A stretch of DNA of 64,000 nt. It comes from Calothrix sp. PCC 7716. Its GTDB lineage: Bacteria > Cyanobacteriota > Cyanobacteriia > Cyanobacteriales > Nostocaceae. The notes beneath the pieces were generated by a model. That model was not told the DNA's origin and ran no database searches. It saw nothing but the letters and a program-made list of their open reading frames with translations. Below are positions 19,280 to 27,887 of the stretch, one piece after another. A program made the position numbers and the translations under genes. The DNA lies in NCBI RefSeq assembly GCF_019977735.1, contig NZ_AP025018.1, positions 62,001 through 126,000 on the forward strand, read 5' to 3'. Each line of letters starts with the position of its first letter. The stretch's first letter is position 1.

Positions 19280-19356
19280 GTCATGCTGAACGCAGTGAAG
19301 CATCTCTGAGATTCTACCCTGCGGGAAAACTCCGTTTACGCTACGCTCAGAATGAC
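19280..19356. repeat. Small dispersed element with inverted ends
   Basis: A 77-bp element bounded by GTCATGCTGA and TCAGAATGAC (9 of 10 bases inverted). It contains GCAGTGAAGCATCT and CTACGCTCAG motifs familiar from dispersed intergenic repeats in many bacteria. It lies just downstream of the nSTAND-WD40 gene. Confidence 0.6.
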
Positions 19357-19367
19357 AATTTTATCGA

Positions 19368-19688
19368 TTATTTGTTTTCTTCCTCCTGTTCTAAAAACTT
19401 GAGAAAAGCTTGTAATTTCATGCGTTCGATATAAGGCCAACCTCCCTCAGATTCGATTTCCCGTAATAGAGCGTAAAGCGCTTGACGATTTTCTGGTAAA
19501 TTCGCTTGAAAAGGACCCTCGCGGATTTCACGGTGTAAAGATTCTAATTGACGTAGTAACGCCAAAAGTTGGATAGTATCCCCTTGACAAACCGTTACAG
19601 CATCGTGTACCGCTACATTAATAGCTTGAAGTTTGTAGGATAACATTACTGACTCAAAATTATTACTAGTACTCATATGGTTATCCAC
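19368..19688 (-). CDS. Small conserved hypothetical protein
   Basis: A soluble, predominantly helical 106-residue protein with a Leu- and Glu-rich sequence (LLALLRQLESLHREIREGPF ... ALYALLREIESEGGWPYIERMKLQAFLKFLEQ). There is no signal peptide, membrane span or catalytic motif. It resembles small proteins seen only in cyanobacteria, but I cannot name it. ATG at 19673, four codons in, is an alternative start. It lies in reverse orientation between the WD40 protein and psbO. Confidence 0.6.
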   Translation of the reverse strand: MDNHMSTSNNFESVMLSYKLQAINVAVHDAVTVCQGDTIQLLALLRQLESLHREIREGPFQANLPENRQALYALLREIESEGGWPYIERMKLQAFLKFLEQEEENK

Positions 19689-19735
19689 TTTAGCCGAGTT
19701 CTAGCTTCTTGCCACAGAAAAATTCGTCATAAACA

Positions 19736-19815
19736 AACCGGGTTTCTACGCAAAATCGTTATTTTTATTACAAGATTTAACTTTGAAACCGGGTTTCTTC
19801 AAGAAACCCGGTTTC
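19736..19815. repeat. AAACCGGGTTTCT repeats, one pair forming a hairpin
   Basis: Three copies of a CCGGGTTTCT motif. The last two form a perfect 15-bp inverted repeat (19785-19799 with 19801-19815). It lies in the 359-bp gap upstream of psbO; apart from this and a GGCGCC near 19852 and 19999 I see nothing else there. A related AAACCAGGTTTCT repeat lies at about 22360-22385. Confidence 0.75.
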
Positions 19816-20047
19816 TTTACTCATAGTATGAAGATTTGTAAACAGGCTTTAAGGCGCCAGTCAGTAAGGATTCTCTACGATTAAACATTAACGAATGTAT
19901 GAAACACTTCCAAGTGCAGCCATAATTTTGTAAAATCCTTAACAAATGAGAATTTAATATTTTCTCTTTAGCCGTGTAGCAAAGCGCTGGTGGAAAACTG
20001 GCGCCGTGTTGCAAGACGTTTATTAATTTTTGACATTGAGGTTGACA

Positions 20048-20878
20048 ATGAGGTATCGCGGTTTAATAGTTACATTCTTAGCATTATGCTTAGGATTTAT
20101 AACTGCTTGTAGTGATGGTCCTGCGTCTGCTAGTACAGGCACTCTAACCTACGAACAAATTCGAGGCACTGGTTTAGCGAATAAATGCCCCCAACTAAGC
20201 GAAACCAGTCGAGGTTCTATTCCCATTGATAAGAGTCAGTCTTACGTCCTCAAAGAACTGTGCTTGGAACCGACTAATTACTTTGTAAAAGAAGAACCAA
20301 CTAATAAACGTCAACAAGCTGAATTTATTACAGGTAAAGTAGTGACTCGTAAAACTTCATCACTCGACCAAATTCAGGGTGACGTAAACGTTAATCCTGA
20401 TGGTAGTTTGACCTTTATAGAAAAAGACGGCTTTGATTTCCAAGCAACCACAGTTAAATTACCTGGTGGCGAACTCATTCCGTTCCTTTTCACAGTAAAA
20501 GGATTAGTTGCTACAACTCAGCCTAATTTGACCAGCATTAACACCTCCACTGACTTTTCGGGTTCGTTCCGCGTTCCTTCTTACCGTGGCGCCACCTTCC
20601 TTGACCCTAAAGGTCGTGGTGTTGCTAGTGGTTACGATAACGCCGTTGCATTACCTGCACGCTCAGACGCTGAAGAACTAACTCGTGAAAACGTTAAGCG
20701 CGCGCAAGTTCTCGAAGGAAATGTTTCTTTATCTGTTGCAAAAATCAATAGCAATAGCGGTGAAATTGCTGGTACCTTTGAGAGCATACAGCCTTCTGAC
20801 ACCGATTTAGGTTCTGGCGACCCTAAAGAAGTTAAGATTCGCGGCATATTTTACGGTCGCATTGAGCCAAAAGCTTAA
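20048..20878 (+). CDS. psbO: Photosystem II manganese-stabilising protein PsbO
   Basis: PsbO is the 33-kDa extrinsic lumenal subunit that stabilises the Mn4CaO5 cluster. The protein has a signal sequence with a lipobox-like end (GFITACSDG) and then the diagnostic LTYEQIRGTGLANKCPQL. The two conserved Cys (C in ANKCPQ and ELCLEP) form the lumenal disulfide. GFDFQATTVKLPGGE, PSYRGATFLDPKGRG and GTFESIQPSDTDLG follow. ATG 20048 (MRYRGLIV) is preferred over the in-frame TTG at 20030. It appears monocistronic. Confidence 0.97.
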   Translation: MRYRGLIVTFLALCLGFITACSDGPASASTGTLTYEQIRGTGLANKCPQLSETSRGSIPIDKSQSYVLKELCLEPTNYFVKEEPTNKRQQAEFITGKVVTRKTSSLDQIQGDVNVNPDGSLTFIEKDGFDFQATTVKLPGGELIPFLFTVKGLVATTQPNLTSINTSTDFSGSFRVPSYRGATFLDPKGRGVASGYDNAVALPARSDAEELTRENVKRAQVLEGNVSLSVAKINSNSGEIAGTFESIQPSDTDLGSGDPKEVKIRGIFYGRIEPKA

Positions 20879-21398
20879 ATAATTTATAGTATTGTGGCAC
20901 AGGCATCCTTTAAGCCTGTGATTTTATTTCAGGCGCCTGTGCTTTATGTCAGGCGCCTGTTGTTTTGGGGACATAACAGAAGACACAGGCAGGGGAGAGG
21001 AGAAGATACAGGCAGGGGAGAGGAGAAGATACAGGCAGGGGAGAGGAGAAGATACAGGCAGGATGCCTGTTCCACAAGAGGGCATAAATACTCAGTTATT
21101 TTGTGAAGAAATAATATATTTGTGTGAGTTCAATTTAAAGTTGGTATCAACAAATTCTTACAAACTCAGTATTTCTCTTGATAAAAAATTTTTAATACTA
21201 GAAACGTTTATTGATTATTATCGGTTTACATACAGATGCTTCTCTCAGGCATCCACAGCACAAATTAAGTACTATCTCGGTTCCTGTTTCAGTAACAAAT
21301 TTTATATCTTGGCGCTATGTACTTCTTCAATTTATAGCTGTCGAAGTCTACTAAAAAATGTGCAACACAAGTTTTGATGTTGTTTGATAAACCAAATA
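20879..21398. other. Repeat-rich leader of sigF
   Basis: Downstream of psbO there are imperfect inverted copies of CAGGCGCCTGT and GGCATCC/AGGATGCC elements (20886-20962). A 23-bp tandem array (20985-21060) and a GGATGCCTGTTCCACAAG element follow. The remainder to 21398 is AT-rich and non-coding in appearance. The open frames here are composed of repeats and are not credible genes. Confidence 0.6.
20985..21060. repeat. 23-bp tandem repeat, three copies plus partial
   Basis: The unit begins ACAGGCAGGGGAGAGG and ends AGAAGAT. Copies lie at 20985-21007, 21008-21030 and 21031-21053 and are identical, with a partial fourth. Identical copies suggest recent expansion. Confidence 0.9.
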
Positions 21399-22193
21399 AT
21401 GAACGCGGTGCCAATGCCTACCTTAGTTACAACAAACTCCAACGAACTGAAGCAAGAAGTCTGGCAGTTGTTGCGCTCCTATCAGCGAGACAAAAGTGCT
21501 GACATTCGTAATCAACTGGTAAAACTGAACTTTGGACTAGTCAGAAGAGAAGCTCACTACTGGATTAATCAGTGCCAAGAAAGCTACGAGGATTTGCTCC
21601 AAGTAGGTTGTTTAGGGTTAATTCGTGCGATTGAAAGGTTTGAAATATCTAAAGGTCATGCTTTTAGTTCATTTGCAATTCCTTATATTCGCGGTGAAAT
21701 TCAGCACTATTTACGTGACAAAGGTGTTACGGTTAGAATTCCCCGTCGCTGGCTAGCTATTCAGCAGCAAGCAATAGGAGTGTCGCGTTCATTACGTGAG
21801 AAGTATAATCGCCAACCAACGGATGCTGAAGTGGCAGCAGCACTCGATATTTCAACTGAAGAATGGCAAGAAATTAAGCTTGCTTGGGCAAATCGGGCAC
21901 CTTTGAGTTTAGATGTACCAGTACAAGACGGTGAAGAAGGCGCCGCGAGCTTGGGCGAATTGGTACCCGATAGCAACTACCGCAGTTTTCAACTCGCGCA
22001 AGAAGACCAAATCCGTTTACAACAAGCACTGCTTCAACTAGAACAGCGCACTCGTGAAGTTCTAGAATTTGTGTTTTTACACGATTTGACGCAGAAAGAA
22101 GTTGCTGAACGTATGGGAATTAGTGTTGTTACGGTTTCTCGTCGAGTCAAAAAAGGACTAGATTCGCTGAAAACCTTAATGGGTGTAGAGTAG
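21399..22193 (+). CDS. sigF: RNA polymerase group 3 sigma factor SigF
   Basis: An alternative sigma-70-family factor of the SigB/SigF type. Visible are region 2 (LVKLNFGLVRREAHYW ... YEDLLQVGCLGLIRAIERF, the core-binding and -10-recognising part) and region 3 (RDKGVTVRIPRRW ... RQPTDAEVAAALDIS). Region 4 ends with the helix-turn-helix LTQKEVAERMGISVVTVSRR that reads the -35 element. In other cyanobacteria SigF controls motility and envelope genes. ATG 21399 (MNAVPMPTL) is preferred to TTG 21384; ATG 21414 is also possible. Confidence 0.93.
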   Translation: MNAVPMPTLVTTNSNELKQEVWQLLRSYQRDKSADIRNQLVKLNFGLVRREAHYWINQCQESYEDLLQVGCLGLIRAIERFEISKGHAFSSFAIPYIRGEIQHYLRDKGVTVRIPRRWLAIQQQAIGVSRSLREKYNRQPTDAEVAAALDISTEEWQEIKLAWANRAPLSLDVPVQDGEEGAASLGELVPDSNYRSFQLAQEDQIRLQQALLQLEQRTREVLEFVFLHDLTQKEVAERMGISVVTVSRRVKKGLDSLKTLMGVE

Positions 22194-22422
22194 AGGCGAT
22201 AAAAGTTTACCTAAGAGTTTAATAAATATGAGCTAAGTAAATACTAGGTAAACCCGCCTTGCTCTTCAAAAAAATACGTATTATCACTTATATATTAGTG
22301 ACATTTAGGACTACTGAATTATTCAAAGTTAGGTTATAACGGAATGAGATTTCACCTTAGAAACCAGGTTTCTGTTTCTGGTTGATTTCGATTAAATTTG
22401 TTTCCAATGGCTTTTGACACTA

Positions 22423-23325
22423 ATGGGCAGATATTCAAAAATTGCAGTTGCAGCTATTGCAATTCTTACAATCGCAGGGTGTTCATCAGAGGGAGGGGAA
22501 CAAGCAGCTGCTCCTACTCCTACAACTGCTGCTACTCCTGCCGCAACTTCAGTTCCAGCATCAACACAATTGGCTCAACCATTCAGTAACCCAGTTATAC
22601 CTGGTAAACCGCAGGTAACAACAGTAGCTACTGTAGCAACTCCAAATTTAATTCAACCGACAAACTCAACTCAAAGAGCAATAGATATAACTAGAGGCCG
22701 TCCTGACCCATTTGCACAAATTGTTGCTCCGTCGGTTCCAATTATGCCAACAACATCGGCGCCAAGCTTTAGAAGAGTGGTACCAGTGTTACCGACATTG
22801 CCGGCAAGAGTTTCGAGTGTGGCTGAAAGTAACATAAGACGTAGAAGTTCGGTAATTTCAGCAAGAACTCAACCGCGTATAGTTCCAATGAATCGTAGAG
22901 TCATTGCGAAACTGCCATCACCAGTAATTCGCAGTCGTGGTTTTACGCCAGTGTTACCCAGAGTAATGCCACAGGTAGTTCCAAATCCTTCACTGGTATC
23001 AGTACTTCCACCGACACCACAACCAGAACTAGCGCGAGCAGTTGCTGTTACAGGTGTAGTGCTTGTGGGTAGCGAGCCTCAAGCCATTATCAAAGTACCG
23101 AATGAGCCAACCAGTCGCTATGTTCAAGCTGGTGATAGACTTTCTAGTGGACTATTGGTAAAACGAATTGAAATGAACGAAGGCTCAGAACCAGTAGTAA
23201 TTTTTGAACAATTTGGCATCGAAGTTGCGAGAATGGTAGGAGAAGGAGCAGCGGCGCCAGCAACAACAGCATCTGCTGACAGCGCACCTCCAGCACCAAA
23301 CACTGTTCCAACCGGAGCTTCGTAA
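22423..23325 (+). CDS. Pro/Ala-rich lipoprotein with PilP/GspC-like C-terminal domain
   Basis: A signal peptide with a lipobox (AILTIAGCSS) predicts an acylated envelope lipoprotein. A long low-complexity region rich in Pro, Ala, Thr and Arg follows, containing GRPDPFAQ, a motif of the kind seen in PilP/GspC-type pilus or secretion proteins. The last 80 residues (AVTGVVLVGSEPQAIIKVP ... GDRLSSGLLVKRIEM) look like a small beta domain. The PilP comparison is tentative. The gene follows sigF and sits 2 bp before the next small gene, so they probably form one unit. ATG 22423 is preferred to TTG 22414. Confidence 0.7.
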   Translation: MGRYSKIAVAAIAILTIAGCSSEGGEQAAAPTPTTAATPAATSVPASTQLAQPFSNPVIPGKPQVTTVATVATPNLIQPTNSTQRAIDITRGRPDPFAQIVAPSVPIMPTTSAPSFRRVVPVLPTLPARVSSVAESNIRRRSSVISARTQPRIVPMNRRVIAKLPSPVIRSRGFTPVLPRVMPQVVPNPSLVSVLPPTPQPELARAVAVTGVVLVGSEPQAIIKVPNEPTSRYVQAGDRLSSGLLVKRIEMNEGSEPVVIFEQFGIEVARMVGEGAAAPATTASADSAPPAPNTVPTGAS

Positions 23326-23327
23326 AA

Positions 23328-23582
23328 ATGCACATCCACAACGTAACGTGTGAAAAAGTTGAATTTGCTGGACTACCTTTAGCGGTGTATCGCGAAATAG
23401 CGGCTCATCTACGCCAAGTTGAAGGTATAGAAGTTGAAATAATTACTCAATCTTCTTCTTCATTTGACTACAACCAAAGCCAAGTTGAATGTTTACAACT
23501 TAGTAAGGCGCCTGACTTACCAGTTGAAAATAGCAAACTAGTCGAGCAAATCTTGGCTTACTATCAAAATCGTTACGCTTAA
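23328..23582 (+). CDS. Small conserved hypothetical protein
   Basis: An 84-residue soluble protein with no recognised domain. Its start codon comes 2 bp after the lipoprotein stop, indicating translational coupling. The sequence alternates predicted helix (LPLAVYREIAAHLRQVEGIEVE) with a polar stretch and a helical C-terminus. A role connected with the lipoprotein or SigF is inferred from position only. Confidence 0.65.
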   Translation: MHIHNVTCEKVEFAGLPLAVYREIAAHLRQVEGIEVEIITQSSSSFDYNQSQVECLQLSKAPDLPVENSKLVEQILAYYQNRYA

Positions 23583-23839
23583 ATTGTACTTAGAGAGCAA
23601 ATTCAAATAGGTAAGACGATATCACGTCAAGTTGGGTTGAGTTTGTCTCTGCCCGTTTTTTTTGTTTTTAGCTAAAAATGTAACCTACCATACCGTGCAT
23701 ATTGCGTTGTTTGGGTAAAAACATGATGTTTCAATAAAAACAACAGAATATGTGATGCAATTAGTAATAGAGCAAGGTAAACTGACAAGCAAGGAAATGC
23801 AATTATTACTCTTGGCTTTAGGTTTTAACATCACAAACG

Positions 23840-26476
23840 ATGGAACAGTGGCAATTTCTTATACAAAAGCAGGGCGAGCGCGCTTGGCAGCCCTTAGAAT
23901 CTGCTTATGCAGAAATCGTTGAAGGTCGATATCGGATAGTCGCGAGTTCTGACAGTGTAAATACTGATGTAGAAGTTAGGGTTATTTATCAATCTCCCTC
24001 CGAAATACCACCCAGGCGCCGAATTCATAAGCGATTACGTCGTACAAACTCAGAAGGTTTAGCAGCGGTAATGCCTTTTACCGACTTTACCCCTGGAGTA
24101 TGGGAAGTTCGCTGTTCAGGCGATTTAATGTCTGATATGTTTGGCAACTCATGGCAGCATAATCTTCGTTTACAAGTTTTGCCGCTCATTGCCACAACTG
24201 AAATTACTCCTGGTAATAATACAGAGGGTTACGTTGTCTCTAACCTTCCTATTCCTCCTGCTCCCCCTAGTTTTTTAAGAGTAGATGTAGAAAATACGAA
24301 CACTGATTATACGGTTGATACGGATTATACGGTTGACACGGTTGACACGGTTGAGATAGACAATACGGGTTACACGGATGATACGGGTGAAATAAATAAT
24401 ACGGGTGAGATAAATAATACGGGTGAGATAAATAATACAGGTGAGATAGATAATATAGATGTAATTGTTGATGAGCCTGTTGGCTTAAGTATAAACAGTC
24501 TTGCTTTGTCAATTCGTAACAGCGAAATAGAAGCAATTGTAGACCAACCTGTTAACCCGGTATGGGTGAGAGGTGATACAGCAGAGCAAATATTGCAAAA
24601 CTTAATTGAGCTAGCACTTCCAAATAGCAATTCTTTATTGGAGGAAGAAAATTCTGAGTCTTCGCAGTTAGAACAACCGTTACCATTGGTTTTGCGTCTT
24701 GATGAACAAAGTTATGTAACGCAATGGGGACGTTCTTTAACTATATGTGGACGAGTCAAGTTACGAGATGATGATTCATCACATCAAGATGATACCTCTG
24801 ATTTTGAAAGTGTTGGCGCCGGAGAGTTGCGTGTTGAGTTACGTTCTCCTCTTGGTTTAGAAGTTTTAGTACAGCAACAAAAATCAATAGGAGAAAGACT
24901 ATTACCTTTTGGTTTTGATTTCTCTGTAGAAATTCCTGCTAGTTGTGAGTCTAAGTTAATTTTGGCGGATATTTATTTATTTGGCGCCTTGTCAAGTGTG
25001 GGAGATGCAATATTACTAGCAAGTCAGTCTTTTATTGTTACAGCAGATGTTAGCGAGTTATTAGCCTCTGTCGCAACTGCGAAACCTAGCGAACCTGATA
25101 TGCTAGATGTGGCACAACCACAGCTAACCCCAGAACCTGAGAAGACAGTATCAATAGATTTAGAACTTTTTAATTTAGCAAAAACAGCTAGAGGACAATT
25201 TACTCCGTTAGTTACACAACCATCTCCCAAACGCGCTCTACCTCTACGTGTCGATGATTACAAACCAAAAAGCGAGGAAGTAGAAACATCTCAATTATCT
25301 GACTCCTCTAGTTATGGTGCATTAGCATCTAGTATTGCTAGTTCTACTTTTCCGTTTCTGAGAAAAAGACAATTACCCATTGAAGACGAAGCAGCAAGTA
25401 ACATCCTTGTTGAAGAGTGTCTTGAACAAGATAATCTAGAAGTACAAAATATTGAGCTAGAAAATATTGAGCTAGAAAATATTGAGCATGAAACTCTAGA
25501 CAGTAAGACTGACACAATGGAGGTAAATGTTGATGTTTCGGAAACAACGAACCATGCTATTACAGATAATGCTGCTGTAAGTAATCAACACCATAATTAT
25601 ACAGAACAAAACTCAGAGCCATTACGAACATCGACTTTTTCATATAACGCTGAAATGGCGAATAAACCTTATGTGTCTCCGTTAATTAAAAAATGGATGC
25701 AAAGTCAAGGTTACTCTACATCTGAAAATATTAATTTAGAGTATCAAAATTATCCTGCTTCGATGGCGCCTCAAAATGTGCCTAATCTTATTAGTACACA
25801 AAACGGTACAGAAAATCAAAGGGAGGAGGATGAAAATAGTGATATCTCTCAAGAGCCTTTAGAAGGCGCCTTACATACACAAAGCATAATATATAGTGAG
25901 GCAGATACAGGTATACAGTCTGTACAGGACGTTCCAGAAAAAACAGAAGAAATCAAAACAGCATCTACTTGGATAGTGCAGGAAATAGTAGTTGATGATA
26001 TAGAAGAAGGTGTTGATAATACTCAATTAGAGTTAGACGAAACTTTGGCGCCAGAAGCATCAGTAGCAGAAATGTTATCTTCTTTACCATTCAATCTTGA
26101 AGACATTGAAATATTACCAGTACCTCAAATAAATGTACCAGGCAAAGAGCTAGTTTCTGGTAATACGATTCGAGTCAGAATCTTATTAAAAGAAATGCGT
26201 CCGAATACGTGTATAAAATTATGGGTAGAAGACTGTCAAACAAGATGGTTATTGGAAGGACCACACATATTAACAGACTTGCTACCAAATTCTTTTGAGT
26301 CAGGAATGGAAGTAATAACCGAATTAAATATTCCATTTGGCTGCGTAGAAATACGTATAGAAGCCGTATCATTAGACATGGTAACGCAGTTAGAAAGCGA
26401 TAAAGCGAGTGTTCAACGTACAGTTGTTCCACCCGACTTGCCAGTTTTGCAGTTTGATGAGCTATTAGGGATTTAG
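23840..26476 (+). CDS. Large acidic protein with internal tandem repeats
   Basis: An 878-residue, strongly acidic protein with no signal peptide or clear membrane span. Residues 1-120 form a compact beta-rich domain (MEQWQFLIQKQGERAWQPLE ... DFTPGVWEVRCSGD). A related C-terminal domain at about 760-878 (VPGKELVSGNTIRVRILL ... CIKLWVEDCQTRWLLEGP) resembles an immunoglobulin-like or beta-sandwich fold. The middle is low-complexity with short tandem repeats: YTVDTD, six-residue NNTGEI units, and NIELE units. Function is unknown. Six GGCGCC sites suggest it is long-resident. Confidence 0.75.
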   Translation: MEQWQFLIQKQGERAWQPLESAYAEIVEGRYRIVASSDSVNTDVEVRVIYQSPSEIPPRRRIHKRLRRTNSEGLAAVMPFTDFTPGVWEVRCSGDLMSDMFGNSWQHNLRLQVLPLIATTEITPGNNTEGYVVSNLPIPPAPPSFLRVDVENTNTDYTVDTDYTVDTVDTVEIDNTGYTDDTGEINNTGEINNTGEINNTGEIDNIDVIVDEPVGLSINSLALSIRNSEIEAIVDQPVNPVWVRGDTAEQILQNLIELALPNSNSLLEEENSESSQLEQPLPLVLRLDEQSYVTQWGRSLTICGRVKLRDDDSSHQDDTSDFESVGAGELRVELRSPLGLEVLVQQQKSIGERLLPFGFDFSVEIPASCESKLILADIYLFGALSSVGDAILLASQSFIVTADVSELLASVATAKPSEPDMLDVAQPQLTPEPEKTVSIDLELFNLAKTARGQFTPLVTQPSPKRALPLRVDDYKPKSEEVETSQLSDSSSYGALASSIASSTFPFLRKRQLPIEDEAASNILVEECLEQDNLEVQNIELENIELENIEHETLDSKTDTMEVNVDVSETTNHAITDNAAVSNQHHNYTEQNSEPLRTSTFSYNAEMANKPYVSPLIKKWMQSQGYSTSENINLEYQNYPASMAPQNVPNLISTQNGTENQREEDENSDISQEPLEGALHTQSIIYSEADTGIQSVQDVPEKTEEIKTASTWIVQEIVVDDIEEGVDNTQLELDETLAPEASVAEMLSSLPFNLEDIEILPVPQINVPGKELVSGNTIRVRILLKEMRPNTCIKLWVEDCQTRWLLEGPHILTDLLPNSFESGMEVITELNIPFGCVEIRIEAVSLDMVTQLESDKASVQRTVVPPDLPVLQFDELLGI

Positions 26477-26578
26477 TTTAAGCAAGATGTTAAAAATCTT
26501 GAGAATTTGTAAAAAACTGCTTGAAATTAGAGTAAGCTCAATTGTGATTCGTAGTTTAGTTTAACAGGAATCTTTACT

Positions 26579-26695
26579 ATGTCAGCATCATTTTTACCGG
26601 CTATCTTGGTTCCCTTAACGTGTCTTATCTTTCCGGCTATGACTATAATTTTTATGACGCTATACGCCGAAAACGAGAACGTCATTAAAGAGTAA
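26579..26695 (+). CDS. psaI: Photosystem I subunit VIII (PsaI)
   Basis: A 38-residue frame read directly from the bases. It starts MSASFLPAILVPLTCLIFP, continues with a hydrophobic span AMTIIFMTLY and ends in a charged tail AENENVIKE. This pattern of N-terminal SxFLPxILVP, one membrane helix and an acidic end matches PsaI, which stabilises PsaL and trimer contacts in photosystem I. AGGAA lies 10 bases upstream of the ATG. psaL is not beside it. It is convergent with psbJ and separated from it by a strong terminator. Confidence 0.82.
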   Translation: MSASFLPAILVPLTCLIFPAMTIIFMTLYAENENVIKE

Positions 26696-26759
26696 GCACA
26701 TGTAGCAATGTGGGTTGGGTTGAGTAACATCGTCAACCCAACCTAAGAATTAAAATTAA

Positions 26760-26800
26760 AACCACCTGCTAGACAAGTAAGCAGGTGGTTTTTGTTTTTA
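26760..26800. terminator. Strong bidirectional terminator between psaI and psbJ
   Basis: AACCACCTGCT and AGCAGGTGGTT form a perfect 11-bp stem with a 9-nt loop, followed by TTTTTGTTTTT on the plus strand and TTTTAATTTT on the minus strand. It can terminate both psaI and the psbEFLJ operon. Confidence 0.92.
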
Positions 26801-26820
26801 TATAATCGGTTCTTATTAGA

Positions 26821-26940
26821 TTACATCGAAGAACCAAGACCAGCGTAGGCGCCGTAAAAGAAAATGCCTACAACAGTAATTACTCCTAACCCTGCGACTG
26901 TAGCGACAATCCACAGTGGTATTCTCCCACCTCCAGACAC
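26821..26940 (-). CDS. psbJ: Photosystem II protein J
   Basis: A 39-residue frame. With GTG start it reads (M)[18 protein letters not shown], then [20 protein letters not shown], the conserved single-span PsbJ sequence. PsbJ sits next to cytochrome b559 and affects QB-site and plastoquinone exchange. AGGAG precedes the GTG by 6 bases. It is the last gene of psbEFLJ, 93 bp after psbL. Confidence 0.93.
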   Translation of the reverse strand: MSGGGRIPLWIVATVAGLGVITVVGIFFYGAYAGLGSSM

Positions 26941-27033
26941 AGCTTTCTCCTCCCTTCACAAAATAGAATAATTAACATTATCATCATTGGTAAATTTATA
27001 TACACCAATGATGGAAACAAAATCAAAAGTTAC

Positions 27034-27153
27034 TTAGTTAAAGAAGTAACTAGAGAATAGAATTCCCAGAACGAAAACGAGCAATAGTCCGAGGTATAAA
27101 GAAGTTCGGTTTAGCTCAACGGGTTGATTATTTGGATTTGGTGAACGATCCAT
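27034..27153 (-). CDS. psbL: Photosystem II protein L
   Basis: A 39-residue frame beginning [20 protein letters not shown] and ending in the conserved span [19 protein letters not shown]. PsbL is a single-span subunit at the PSII dimer interface, needed for assembly and for limiting back electron flow. It is third in the psbE-F-L-J order, 36 bp after psbF. Confidence 0.95.
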   Translation of the reverse strand: MDRSPNPNNQPVELNRTSLYLGLLLVFVLGILFSSYFFN

Positions 27154-27189
27154 AATATCCTTGTATCCTTAAGTTCTAATCGTTGAATC

Positions 27190-27327
27190 CTATCGTTGGA
27201 TGAATTGCATTGATGCGATAGCACCTAAAAAGAAAACGGTGGGTACAGCTAGAGTGTGAACTGCCAGCCAGCGAACCGTAAAAATAGGATACTGAATTGG
27301 TTGGTTTATGTTATTACCGCTAGTCAT
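27190..27327 (-). CDS. psbF: Cytochrome b559 beta subunit
   Basis: A 45-residue frame: [20 protein letters not shown] followed by [20 protein letters not shown]. The single His in the span ([11 protein letters not shown]) is the axial haem ligand shared with PsbE. It starts 9 bp after the psbE stop, in the canonical operon order. Confidence 0.96.
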   Translation of the reverse strand: MTSGNNINQPIQYPIFTVRWLAVHTLAVPTVFFLGAIASMQFIQR

Positions 27328-27336
27328 AGTTTGATA

Positions 27337-27585
27337 CTACTTGCCAATATATTTTTCTACTTGTTGTTTTGCTTCAAAACGGTTGTTAACGATTGGTACT
27401 TCGGGTCGCGATTGAGTAAAGTACTCATCTGGACGGGGAGTACCAAAAACATCATACGCGAGTCCGGTGCTAACAAATAGCCAACCAGCAATAAACAGTG
27501 CTGGAATTGTGATGCTGTGAATTACCCAGTAACGAACGCTGGTTATTATGTCCGAAAACGGACGCTCTCCAGTGGTACCTGACAT
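27337..27585 (-). CDS. psbE: Cytochrome b559 alpha subunit
   Basis: An 82-residue protein starting [20 protein letters not shown]. The haem-ligating His lies in [19 protein letters not shown], followed by the lumenal [10 protein letters not shown] segment and C-terminal [12 protein letters not shown]. The frame is open nine codons further upstream, but the internal ATG at 27585 gives the standard protein. It is first of psbEFLJ, downstream of rubA and ycf48 as in most cyanobacteria; those two encode PSII assembly factors. Confidence 0.97.
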   Translation of the reverse strand: MSGTTGERPFSDIITSVRYWVIHSITIPALFIAGWLFVSTGLAYDVFGTPRPDEYFTQSRPEVPIVNNRFEAKQQVEKYIGK

Positions 27586-27801
27586 TGGCTCTCCTACATG
27601 AATCTGAAACATTTAAAACCCTCTGCTAAGAGTTTCTCACATTTAGCAGCGGATATTACCTCGTCTATTTTGAGACGAAGTAAAAGTTAAACTAGCAGCG
27701 CGCGACATCATGTAGCGCATATCCTACTTGTTTATTATCCTACAAAGTTTAGAAAGAGTTACAAGTCGCAACGTTTTTCTCATAAAAAAATTTACAGTAA
27801 T

Positions 27802-27887
27802 AGTGCTGAGTGCTGAGTGCTGAGTGCTGAGTGTTCCTAACTCTGCTTCTTTACTCAGCACTCAGCACTTTCTACTCAGCACTATGC
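27802..27887. repeat. GTGCTGA heptamer array reaching the ycf48 stop codon
   Basis: Four direct AGTGCTG units are followed by inverted CAGCACT units up to the ycf48 stop codon (TAG at 27882-27884 is part of a TAGTGCTGAG unit). The array can fold into a hairpin between ycf48 and psbE, where it could attenuate or punctuate transcription. Confidence 0.88.

Noticed and set aside
20946-21377. 143-codon plus-strand frame over the 23-bp repeats
   Set aside because: It consists of tandem repeats followed by AT-rich sequence with no domain; it also overlaps another frame of similar length built on the same repeats.
26527-26736. 69-codon minus-strand frame
   Set aside because: It is the complement of psaI, whose plus-strand product is recognisable.
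27256-27480. 74-codon plus-strand frame
   Set aside because: It is antisense to psbF and psbE, which are unambiguous.
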